NCBI GenBank assembly: GCA_002423545.1 | Contig: DIWP01000019.1 | Coordinates: 46,200 to 110,199 of the forward strand | Reading direction: 5' to 3' | Length of the DNA: 64,000 nucleotides | DNA from: Thermoleophilia bacterium UBA6103 | GTDB taxonomy: Bacteria; Actinomycetota; Thermoleophilia; UBA2241 | Shown: positions 8,371 through 16,237 of the stretch, one piece after another | Numbering within the stretch: position 1 is the first letter of the stretch | Layout of the letters: each line of letters starts with the position of its first letter | The notes under the pieces: generated by a model | What the model was told of the DNA's origin: nothing | Databases searched by the model: none | The model's input: the letters and a program-made list of their open reading frames with translations, nothing else | Made by a program: the position numbers and the translations under genes

Positions 8371-8407
8371 GCGGGGGGCGCGGGGTCACCGAAGCTGGAG
8401 GAGGCCC

Positions 8408-9877
8408 ATGAAACGCAATCTGCAGGCGGGCGCCCGGCGTAACGCCGCCCTGCGCCTCGAGGTCTTCACGGACGCCGACCTCGACGACATCCACCGCGCC
8501 ACCCTCGAGGTCCTGGAGCGCACCGGCGTCTGGGTCGAGGGCGACGAGGCGCTCGACATCTTCAGCGACGGCGGCTGCAAGGTCGACCGGGAAACCCGGG
8601 TCGTCAAGATCCCCCCGCATATCGTGGAAGACACCATCCGCGACACCCCGGCCACCGTGCGTCTCTGCGGCCGCGACCCCCGCAACGACATCGCCCTCGA
8701 GGCAGGCCGCGTCGGCTTCACCAACTTCAGCGCCGGCATCATGGTCATCGACCCGCGTACCGGCGAGTACCGCGAGTCGCGGACTCAGGACGTCGCCGAC
8801 CTGGCCCGCATGACCGACTACCTCAGCGACATCGACACCTTCGAGCACGCCGTGGAGGGCCGCGACGCGCCCGAGGCCACGCTGGCCGTCCGCGACACGG
8901 CCCTGGGCCTGCTCAACACCACCAAGTGCGTCGGCACCGGGGCGCTCTCCACCTACGACGTCGACGCCATCGTGCGCATGGGCGCCGCCGTCGTCGGCGG
9001 CGAGGACCAGCTGCGCGAGCGGCCGGTCGTCTACTTCTGCGAGTGCCCGGTCAGCCCTCTCAAGATCACCAGGGACGCCGGCGAGGTGATCATCGGCGCC
9101 GCCCGCCACGGCATCCCCAACAACGTCATCTCGATGGCGATGGCCGGCGCCTCCTCCCCCGTCACCCTCGCCGGCACGCTCGTCACCCACAACTGCGAAG
9201 TCCTGGCAAGCCTCACGCTCGCCCAGCTCACCGAGCGCGGCGCGCCGTCCATCTACGGCTCGTCGACCACCGCCATCGACCTGCGCTTCGCGGCGGCCTC
9301 GGTCGGTTCGCCGGAGCTCTCGCTCATCAACGCCGCCGTCGCCCAGCTCGCCCAGCGCTACAAGCTGCCGAGCTTCGTCGCCGGGGCCTAGGCGGATTCC
9401 AAGCTCACCGACGTCCAGGCCGGTCACGAGAAGACCCTGACCGCCCTCCTGACAGCGTTGGCAGGCGCCAACCTGATCTACGGGGCGGGGATGACCGAAT
9501 CGGGCGTCACCTTCGACTACGCGCAGTACGTCATCGACAACGACATCGCGCGCATGGTCAAGCACACGGTGGCCGGCGTACCGGTCAACGACGAGACCCT
9601 GGCCGTCGACGACATCCACGCCGTGGGGCCGTTCGGCGACTTCCTGAGCCTCGACGCCACCATGCGGCACATGCGCGAGCAGAGCCAGCCGAAGCTCATG
9701 GACCGCCGCGTGCGCGAGGAGTGGGAGGCGATGGGTGCGCAGGACGCGTATTCGGCCGCCAAGGAGGAGGCGAAGCGCATCCTCGACGAGCACCACCCCG
9801 AGCCGCTGCCGGCCGAGGTGGCACAGCAGATCGACGCCATCGTGCGCGAGGCTGAGGTGCACGGCGGGGTCGAGTGA
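8408..9877 (+). CDS. mttB: Trimethylamine methyltransferase MttB with in-frame amber (pyrrolysine) codon
   Basis: 490 codons including the stop, matching MttB (about 495 residues). ATG at 8408 follows GGAGGAGG. The frame is open except for TAG at codon 328 (9389-9391), the place where MttB has pyrrolysine. The sequence before (PSFVAG-A) and after (ADSKLTDVQAGHEKTLTALL, GANLIYGAGMTESG) is continuous family sequence, so the TAG is read as pyrrolysine rather than terminating. MttB moves a methyl group from trimethylamine to a corrinoid protein; pyrrolysine positions and activates the amine. If read as a stop it would leave a 327-residue protein without its active site. No MttC lies beside it; the nearest corrinoid protein is at 5611-6348. 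Confidence 0.92.
9389..9391 (+). other. Pyrrolysine (TAG) codon in mttB
   Basis: Amber codon 328 of the mttB frame. Six codons either side keep family residues, and the frame stays open for 162 more codons to a TGA at 9875-9877. Recoding needs tRNA-Pyl and PylS, which were not seen in this window. Confidence 0.9.
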
Positions 9878-10006
9878 GGCGGCGGGCCTGCCCGCACGTC
9901 GGCCCGGCCTGTACGACCCGGCGCCCGGGCCCGGCGTGCCGCTACGCGCCGGCCCCGACTGAGACGGCGGGCCGGCCCACACGGTCGGCGGAGACCGTCG
10001 GTCAGC

Positions 10007-10486
10007 TCACGACCGGCCCCGTTCCTCCGCGCCATGCACGCCGTGCTCCAGCTGCCGCGCGTACTCGGCGACGTCGTAGTGGCCCTGTGACTCGGCGATG
10101 AGGCCGTCAGCGTCAAGCTGCCACACCTCGTAGCCGCTGATCCGCACGCGCTTGCCGGTGCCGCCCGGCCCGTTGTTGGTGCCGCTGAGCGTCCAGCCGA
10201 AGATGGTGCCCTCGTCCGTGACGGCCATGCGGTCCATGGTGACCACGATGTCGGGGAAGTCGCTCATGAACCCGCGTGCCGTGCCGGCGATCGCCTCGCG
10301 GCCCACCGCCGCCTCGCCGTCGTTCACGGTCAGAGACCCGTCCGTGCTGTAGAAGGCCGCCACGGCATCGGGTTCGTGGCTGCACCAGGCCTGCGCATAG
10401 CGACTGCCGAAGTCGTTCAACCGCTGCTCCGGCTCGTTCGATCGCGGCTCGTTCGACTGCGACTCGTTCGACTGGGTGGCATCCAC
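10007..10486 (-). CDS. SnoaL-like / NTF2-fold protein
   Basis: 159 residues from GTG 10486, chosen for the AGGAGG 5 bases upstream; the frame runs further without a good site. After a short repetitive lead (SNESQSNEPRSNEPEQ) comes a single SnoaL-like domain: YAQAWCSHEPDAVAAFYS, then GREAIAGTARGFMSDFPDI, then DEGTIFGWTLSGTNNG. The fold forms a cone-shaped pocket that binds or isomerises small hydrophobic molecules; substrate cannot be told. Lies downstream of and convergent with mttB. Confidence 0.75.
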   Translation of the reverse strand: MDATQSNESQSNEPRSNEPEQRLNDFGSRYAQAWCSHEPDAVAAFYSTDGSLTVNDGEAAVGREAIAGTARGFMSDFPDIVVTMDRMAVTDEGTIFGWTLSGTNNGPGGTGKRVRISGYEVWQLDADGLIAESQGHYDVAEYARQLEHGVHGAEERGRS

Positions 10487-10793
10487 GTCCGCCTCCTGCG
10501 CTCGCTCGCCGGCCGGGTCCAGCGCCATGCCGTCTGCAGTATGGCGTGCGGGGCATGCGGTATCGGACCAGGCAGACAGGATACCCGCACGAGAGGCCAT
10601 ACGAGATCTGCTGCTCGCGGCGGACGAGCACTCACATCGTCCACATCGATCCACCGCCAACGTCATCCCTGCAGTGCGTTCGTCACCCTGTCGGTTTCCC
10701 GACCGATCAGCGACCATGCGGACGACATGCAGCACGCAGTTGTCACTTGACAACTCCTGGTAGCTGCCCTATCGTCTGCCATCGGGAGGGATC
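10487..10793. other. Intergenic region between SnoaL-like gene and small gene pair
   Basis: No supportable gene. The right end carries a palindromic operator and a good promoter for the rightward pair at 10794-11666; the remainder shows nothing recognisable. Confidence 0.4.
10739..10775 (+). promoter_or_regulatory. Sigma70-type promoter with palindromic operator
   Basis: TTGACA (10747-10752), 17-base spacer, TATCGT (10770-10775). The perfect palindrome GTTGTCA-CT-TGACAAC spans 10739-10754 and includes the -35 box, so a repressor bound there would block the promoter. The GTG start of the next gene is 18 bases past the -10, with a GGGAGGG ribosome site. Confidence 0.72.
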
Positions 10794-11120
10794 GTGAGCC
10801 GCCGGCGTCATCCCGACAACGCCATCGAGGATGCTCTCACCTATGCCGAGTCCCGCGGCTGGCGCATTGCATGCGCCGGTCCGCGAGCACACTGCTGGGG
10901 CCGCATGTACTGTCCGACGCCCGATCCCGACTGCCGCTGCGGCGAGTTTTGCATCACGAGCATCTGGTCCACACCCAGGGCTCCGGTCAGGCATGCTCGC
11001 CAGATCAGGCGCGTCGTCGACGGGTGCACCGGTACCGGGGTCGATGACTGGCATGGCGTCGATGAGGACTCTGCTCCTGGCAGCGAGGACCGGCACGACG
11101 CGGACGCGAAGGAGGCTTGA
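10794..11120 (+). CDS. Small HicA-like protein, putative toxin of a two-gene module
   Basis: 108 residues, GTG start at 10794 with GGGAGGG upstream. The N-terminal half (HPDNAIEDALTYAESRGWRI, then AHCWGRMYCP) has the helix-strand layout of small double-stranded-RNA-binding-like proteins such as HicA; CxCG and IWSTP follow, then HARQIRRVVDGC. The C-terminal 35 residues are acidic. Three bases separate it from the next gene. The pair with an operator-covered promoter looks like a toxin-antitoxin module, but the assignment to HicA is by pattern only. Confidence 0.55.
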   Translation: MSRRRHPDNAIEDALTYAESRGWRIACAGPRAHCWGRMYCPTPDPDCRCGEFCITSIWSTPRAPVRHARQIRRVVDGCTGTGVDDWHGVDEDSAPGSEDRHDADAKEA

Positions 11121-11123
11121 GCG

Positions 11124-11666
11124 TTGAACGAGTACCGTCTGCAAAACGAGTACAGCTTCACGTTGCGGTTCGATGTCTCCGGCGTGAGCCTGTCGCCGGA
11201 TGCGCTGCTCGAGCGCCTGGCGGCGGGCGGCTGCGACGACGCCGTCGCCGGTGTCGGCACGCCGGGGCGGCTGGCGCTGAGCTTCGACCGGGAGGCGGAC
11301 TCGGCGACCCGTGCGGTCACGAGCGCTGTGCACGATGTGCGCGCAGCGCTCCCCGGAGCGACACTGTTGGCGGCATCACCGGACGTCGTCGGCCTCACGG
11401 ACATCGCCCGGCTCGTCGGCCGCAGCCGGCAGAACATGCGCAAGCTCCTTCTTGGCGGCCGTGGCGCGCCCGCTCCCCTCCACGAGGGCAGCTCCGCCGT
11501 CTGGCACCTGGCGCCGGTGCTTGCCTGGCTGTGCGACGAGAAGGCCTACCCCATCTCCGACGATCTCGTCGAGCTGGCGCAGACGACCATGCAGCTCAAC
11601 CTGGCCGTCGAGGCGCGCCTCGTCGACCGCGCGCTGCAGCGGGAGCTTCGAGCGCTGGTCGGCTGA
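11124..11666 (+). CDS. DNA-binding partner protein, putative antitoxin
   Basis: 180 residues from TTG 11124, preceded by AAGGAGG overlapping the upstream stop. N-terminal ~85 residues form an alpha/beta domain (YSFTLRFDVSGVSLSPDALL...LALSFDREADSA). A helix-turn-helix follows at about 92-125 (VVGLTDIARLVGRSRQNMRK), then a C-terminal helical part ending QLNLAVEARLVDRALQRELR. Probably binds the palindrome at 10739-10754 and represses the operon. Not a close match to any named antitoxin that I can recall. Confidence 0.6.
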   Translation: MNEYRLQNEYSFTLRFDVSGVSLSPDALLERLAAGGCDDAVAGVGTPGRLALSFDREADSATRAVTSAVHDVRAALPGATLLAASPDVVGLTDIARLVGRSRQNMRKLLLGGRGAPAPLHEGSSAVWHLAPVLAWLCDEKAYPISDDLVELAQTTMQLNLAVEARLVDRALQRELRALVG

Positions 11667-11814
11667 CAGGACAGACGGCGTCGGTATTCACGCGACGCAT
11701 GATCGTCATGCTGCGGCTTGGCGCTCACGTCATGTGACGTTACCGGCCGGAGAACGGCCCCGGTGACCGGCGCGTGGTCCGACGACGCGCCGCCGACACG
11801 GGCGGCGGTCACCG

Positions 11815-13257
11815 CTACCCGACGCGGGCCTCCGCCTTCTCGACCACAGCCAGGATCGCCGCGCGCGTCTGCGCGTCCAGCGGCTCCGGCTGGTGCGAGG
11901 CGAGCAGCTCGTCGACGCGCTCGGCGGCGACCGCGGTGGCATCTTTGCCGCCGTCGCGAAGCCAGTCCTCGTACGAGCGGCGGTCGAAGATGTGCGGCTG
12001 GAAACGCTCGCGCGCATGCCGCCTGGTGTGCTTGTGCTTCAGGAACAGACCTCCGGGGCCCACCTCGTCGATCACGTCGAGCCCGAGGCTCTCGTCGCTG
12101 ATGTCGACCGGCGCCGTGAACGCCTTGATCCAGCCGGCGATGTCGTCGCCGAGGACCACCTGCGTCAGCGAGCCGGTGAAGGCCGACTCCATGAAGCCGA
12201 TGTTGTGGTTGATGTGCCCGCCGCAGACGGCGTCGGCCATCAGTGTGAGAGCCTGTTCAGCGCTCGCCTGCTGGTCGGGGAGCTTGGAGTCGGTGACCCC
12301 GCCCAGCGTCCACATCGGCAGGCCGAGCCAGTGCAGCACCGACGAGTACACACCCCGGTGGTCGGGCCAGGCGAACACGTCGACCATGGTGCGCATGTCC
12401 ATCGCCTCCCCGGCCCAGCCGATGGCGATGTACGGCGAGCCTTCCCGCTTGAGCTGCGACATCACGAGCCCGGCCAGCACGCCGGCGTGTACCACCGCCA
12501 CCGCGCCGGCCACGGTCATCGGCGCCACGGTACCCGCCGTGGAGACCGGGCTGTAGATGCACGGCAGGTTCCTGTCGCACAGGTCCAGCAGCGTGCGGAC
12601 GGCTTCGCGGTTGTGGACCAGCGGGAACAGCGTGTTCTTGTAGCAGGCGATGAATGGGCGCTCGCTCAGGGCGTCCGCGCCGGTGACCGCCGAGGCCATC
12701 TCGATGGCGTCGAGGTGGGCGAGCTCGTCGTTCATCGTGATGTAGACGAGCGGCTTGTTCGTGGTGGTCATCATCGTCGCCAGCTGATGGCGGTCCATCA
12801 CCTCGGGCGTCACGTCGCTGGGGGTGAACAGCGACATGACGAAGTCGATGTTGCGGCAGGCGTCGGTGACGAGAGCCGCCTCTCTGACGTCCTGCAGCAC
12901 GGCGCGGCGTCGCGTGCGCGTGCGGTGATCGAAGCAGAACATGCAGTCGCTGCCGGTGCCGAAGTAGGTGGCGCGGCCGGCCAGCCTCATCCGCGGCTGA
13001 CCGGCACGATCGAACAGGGTCACCTCGCGCGGCACCGTCGACAGTGCCTGATCGACAAGGCGCGGCGGGATCCGCACGCGCGTCCCGTCGACGCTCGCTC
13101 CGGCGCCGGCCAGCAGATCGAGAGCCTCCGGCTCTTCCACGAGCAGTCCCGTCCGCTCCAGCACCTGCAGCGCGGCGTCGTGCAGCCGCACGCACTGCGC
13201 ATCGGTCAAGCGCGAGAAGTACGCCGCGGCCCTACCCTCGTCGGGACCTGTCACCAT
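11815..13257 (-). CDS. MttB-family methyltransferase without pyrrolysine (MtgB-like)
   Basis: 480 residues, the normal length. ATG at 13257 follows AGGAGG at 3 bases; the next codon, GTG, has a better 6-base spacing. Family marks include LHDAALQVLERTGLLVEEPE near the start and WTLGGVTDSKLPDQQASAEQ at about 316-335. The pyrrolysine position is Val321, so no recoding is needed. Characterised non-Pyl homologues demethylate quaternary amines such as glycine betaine, proline betaine or carnitine and pass the methyl to a corrinoid protein. The substrate here is unknown. It converges with the small two-gene module and may share the corrinoid protein at 5611. Confidence 0.88.
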   Translation of the reverse strand: MVTGPDEGRAAAYFSRLTDAQCVRLHDAALQVLERTGLLVEEPEALDLLAGAGASVDGTRVRIPPRLVDQALSTVPREVTLFDRAGQPRMRLAGRATYFGTGSDCMFCFDHRTRTRRRAVLQDVREAALVTDACRNIDFVMSLFTPSDVTPEVMDRHQLATMMTTTNKPLVYITMNDELAHLDAIEMASAVTGADALSERPFIACYKNTLFPLVHNREAVRTLLDLCDRNLPCIYSPVSTAGTVAPMTVAGAVAVVHAGVLAGLVMSQLKREGSPYIAIGWAGEAMDMRTMVDVFAWPDHRGVYSSVLHWLGLPMWTLGGVTDSKLPDQQASAEQALTLMADAVCGGHINHNIGFMESAFTGSLTQVVLGDDIAGWIKAFTAPVDISDESLGLDVIDEVGPGGLFLKHKHTRRHARERFQPHIFDRRSYEDWLRDGGKDATAVAAERVDELLASHQPEPLDAQTRAAILAVVEKAEARVG

Positions 13258-13388
13258 TCACCTCCTGCATCGCGGGGCATGGAGGCGAGCATGCACAAGA
13301 CCACAGCGGACGCAAGTCCGGTGTCGCGACAGAGGCGATCGCGGTGGCGGTCGCGAGCCGGCCCTGCGAGCTCTGCGGGCTCTGCCGG

Positions 13389-14282
13389 CTAGCTCTTCTT
13401 GAGGACCGCGACGCTCCAGTCGAGCGTCTCGGTGAGGGCCTCCATCACCCCGGGCTCGGAGAGCAGTGCCAGAGGCAGGCTGGGATACAGGTCGATCACG
13501 TCCGGCGGCAGATCGAAGCCGGGCACCGCGTTGAGCCGCTCGAGAAGCTCCCGGCGAAGAGCCTGGTCGCAGAAGGGCGGCTCCTTCTTCAGGGCGCCGA
13601 AGCGCAGGACGAAGAGGCCGTCGGTCCAGACGCTGACGACGCTGTGCTCCGACCCTCCGCGCCTGTGGGTCGGCACGAACGACCCGAAACGCTCGCCGCG
13701 ACCCCAGTAGAGCGTAGGCATCGCGGCTTCACTCCACTCGAGCAGTCGGCGGGCCGGCCGCAGGGCGGTCGGATTGTGGACGGCCAGCGCCGCGAAGAAG
13801 GCATCCTCGTTCCAGAAGCCCCGGTGCGCTGCCGGTATCGAGCGCCCGACGAACGGCCCCAGCGCCGCCTGGAACCCACGCAGGTTCTCGCGCAGCCAGG
13901 CGAACAGCTCCGGCCAGCAGTCACGGTCAGTGAGGTCGACCTCTCTGCGCAGCTCGATCTCGTGCATCCTGTCGCTCACGATCCGCCACGTGAGCGCCGT
14001 ATCGGCCGCGTCGAAACGGGCCTCGATCTCCTGTCTGTGAGATGCGAGGAACGAGTAGACGGTGCGCGCGGTGTGCCCATCGAGCGCATACTGCGAGCCG
14101 ATCTCGCGCAGCCGGACGCGGATCATCGAGAACAGGCGGCCGCAGTTGAGGCGTCCGTCGTGGTGCATCCAGGTCTCCGACGAGGCGCGGCCACACGTCA
14201 CCGCCGGATCGTCGGCCATGGATAGCTTGAACGCCCGCCAGAATTCGAGTCGCAGGCGTGGCCCCGGACTCTGTGTCGCCAT
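13389..14282 (-). CDS. DUF4268-like protein
   Basis: 297 residues, ATG 14282 after GAGGGGG. Residues about 10-155 follow the DUF4268 pattern: EFWRAFKLSM, W-x-H and small-sheet segment, ALDGHTARTVYSFLASHRQE, IEARFDAADTALTWR, then WPELFAWLRENL. DUF4268 is often found with restriction or nuclease domains, but the C-terminal half here (VGRSIPAAHRGFWNEDAFFAA...) has no recognisable nuclease motif. No signal or membrane segment. Function unknown. Confidence 0.6.
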   Translation of the reverse strand: MATQSPGPRLRLEFWRAFKLSMADDPAVTCGRASSETWMHHDGRLNCGRLFSMIRVRLREIGSQYALDGHTARTVYSFLASHRQEIEARFDAADTALTWRIVSDRMHEIELRREVDLTDRDCWPELFAWLRENLRGFQAALGPFVGRSIPAAHRGFWNEDAFFAALAVHNPTALRPARRLLEWSEAAMPTLYWGRGERFGSFVPTHRRGGSEHSVVSVWTDGLFVLRFGALKKEPPFCDQALRRELLERLNAVPGFDLPPDVIDLYPSLPLALLSEPGVMEALTETLDWSVAVLKKS

Positions 14283-14411
14283 GAGATGCCCCCTCGTCCT
14301 CTGACAACACGTAGCAGCGGATCGTTCAGGCTGTCAAGAACGGGCGTCCGGCGGACCAGACGCAGTCGCGCCGGTGAGCGATCGATAGGCGACCGGGAGC
14401 GCGCCGCTGCG

Positions 14412-15650
14412 TCAAGGCCGGACGGCGCTGGTCCAGTAGCTGATCGACTGGTAGGAGACGACCGCCCCGGTATGCGGCGAGTGGATAGCCTGCCCGTTGC
14501 CGACGTAGATGCCGACGTGGTAGGCCGGGTAGCCGCGGAAGAGCAGGTCGCCGGGCAGCAGCGCGTTCATGGACACGCGGCGGCCGATCTGCTGCTGTGT
14601 CATCGACGTCCTCGGCAACGTGATGCCGGCCTGCCGGTAGACGTACTGGACGAAGCCGGAGCAGTCGAAGCCGGTCTGCGGGCTGGTGCCTCCGTACTTG
14701 TAGGGCGTGCCCAGGTACCGGGCGGCGATGGCGACGATGTAAGGACGACCCTCTCCGCCCAGCGCCCCGCCGGTCGAGCCGCTCGAGCCGCCCGAACTGC
14801 CGGCGCTATTCGAACTGCCCGAGCCGCCCGATGAGCCGGAGCCGCCCGACTGCGAGGCCGCGGCGCCCGAGGAGCCGCTCGAGGCGCTCGACCCACTCGA
14901 AGCCCCCGACGTACCGCTCGAGCCACCGGCCGTCCCGGATGCCGTCTGAGCCTCTTCCGCGGCCTCGGTAGCCGCCCGTGCGGCGGCGACCGACGCCGCG
15001 GCGGCCCGGCGGGCTCGTTCCTGTTCCGCACGCTCGAGCTCGCGGATCTCCGCTTCGACACCGCTGAGCATCGACTGCCGCTCGGCGATGCTGCCTTCGA
15101 TCTCGTCCCTCTTCTCGGCCGCCTCGGCGACGAACCGCTCCCTGTCCTTGCGATCCTTGATCAGCGCCGTGCGCTTCTGCGAGATCTTCTTCCTCTGAGC
15201 GGTCACCTCGTCGACCAGCGCGCTGTCCTGCTCGCCCACTCTGCGCAGGAGCTCGATCTGACTCGCGATCTCGTCGAAGCTGTTGGCCGAGAGGAAGACG
15301 TCCATGAGGTTGACGGAGCGCTGCTTGTAGATGGCCACGACGCGCTCGTCGAGCTGGCCGCGGGCAGCCGAAAGCTGGATCTCGGCGATCTTGAGGGCCT
15401 TCCTGTTCTTCTTGATCTGGCCCTTGACCTTCTTGAGGTCCTCGTTGAGCTGGTTGTACTCCTCGACGGCTCGCGCGAGCTCCACGTCGAAGGCCGCGAT
15501 CTGCTCTCTGATCCGCTCGGCCTCGCTCTTCTTCTCGTCGACGGGGTCGGCGGAGGCGAGAGCAGCGAGCACCACGACGCAGCCGGAAAGCACGGCCAGT
15601 GCCAGGAGCGTCGTGAAAGTGATGCTGAGGATGTGGGAGCGATGCGTCAC
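14412..15650 (-). CDS. Exported NlpC/P60 peptidoglycan endopeptidase with coiled coil
   Basis: 412 residues from GTG 15650 (AGGGAGG at 7 bases). Signal anchor about 9-35 with a possible lipobox-like LSGC. Long coiled coil about 40-245 (repeated heptads, KKSEAERIREQIAAFDVELA...), a Ser/Gly linker about 255-300, and an NlpC/P60 domain about 300-412. Catalytic Cys in FDCSGF, His in YHVGIYVG and the polar third residue in AIHSPHTG are present. This RipA/PcsB-like design, coiled coil plus NlpC/P60, cuts the stem peptide during cell separation; FtsEX-type control of the coiled coil is known for relatives. Confidence 0.88.
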   Translation of the reverse strand: MTHRSHILSITFTTLLALAVLSGCVVVLAALASADPVDEKKSEAERIREQIAAFDVELARAVEEYNQLNEDLKKVKGQIKKNRKALKIAEIQLSAARGQLDERVVAIYKQRSVNLMDVFLSANSFDEIASQIELLRRVGEQDSALVDEVTAQRKKISQKRTALIKDRKDRERFVAEAAEKRDEIEGSIAERQSMLSGVEAEIRELERAEQERARRAAAASVAAARAATEAAEEAQTASGTAGGSSGTSGASSGSSASSGSSGAAASQSGGSGSSGGSGSSNSAGSSGGSSGSTGGALGGEGRPYIVAIAARYLGTPYKYGGTSPQTGFDCSGFVQYVYRQAGITLPRTSMTQQQIGRRVSMNALLPGDLLFRGYPAYHVGIYVGNGQAIHSPHTGAVVSYQSISYWTSAVRP

Positions 15651-16237
15651 GAGGCGCCTCCCTGCGGGGCGTCGGCTGGTCCTTGCGCTCTCGTCGGGCC
15701 GACCAGCGCGCGACACCCTACCACACTGGCCTGCCGGCTTCACGACGGCACCGTGACACCCGTCGCGGGACAGTCCGCTTCTCCAGGTGTCTACTCTCCG
15801 TCGAGCTTCGCCGGACCGCTCCATCCTCCTTCAACGGACCGTTGCGCGGCGCTGGTGGGGATGCAGTGCTCGGCGGCGGCCTCCCTCTGTCCCAAGCCAT
15901 GCAGCAGTTGACCTGGTGTCAGCTCGTTGCGCAGTAGTGTGGGAGCGTAATGCGCCTGCATATCAACGGCCAAGTTCACGCCGCCCGCGATCCTCCGCCG
16001 TGACGATTCGACGACCATCGCCCTCGACCACGTCGACGACAGCACGAACGGGGACGACAGCGGGTCCACATTCGGACCGTGATCCGCCGGCTGGGTGAGA
16101 CGGCCCGGGATGTCCGGCAGACCGGCCCAGTGGGCATAACGAGTCTTTCGGCGGTCCGGCAGACGATGTCTGCCGGACCGCCGCTCAGCCTTGGTCCTGC
16201 TCGGTGTCAGCGCCGCCCGCGGACCCCGCTGCGGGCC
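15651..16237. other. Intergenic region
   Basis: 587 bases between two leftward genes. The plus-strand start MRLHINGQVHAARD at about 15950 stops after 17 codons. A strong hairpin at 16150-16182 ends the region. No supportable gene; the left part should hold the promoter of the NlpC/P60 gene, but no clear boxes were found. Confidence 0.45.
16150..16182 (-). terminator. Perfect 15-bp hairpin after YCF48-type gene
   Basis: GGCGGTCCGGCAGAC (16150-16164), loop GAT, exact complement 16168-16182. Located 56 bases beyond the stop of the leftward propeller gene. No strong U tract follows on either strand, so it may be a bidirectional or Rho-assisted terminator. Confidence 0.6.

Noticed and set aside
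8369..9391. mttB as a pseudogene ending at the TAG
   Set aside because: Sequence after the TAG keeps the same frame, length and family residues, and the TAG is exactly where MttB carries pyrrolysine.
9979..9996. Small dyad ACGGTC/GACCGT as terminator after mttB
   Set aside because: Only 6 bp and no U tract; expected by chance in such sequence.
11727..11740. Palindrome ACGTCA-TG-TGACGT between convergent genes
   Set aside because: Short and not near a promoter; could not be tied to a function.
15951..16001. Start of a CO-dehydrogenase-like small subunit (MRLHINGQVHAARD)
   Set aside because: Stops after 17 codons; other frames do not continue the family and no ferredoxin cysteines appear.
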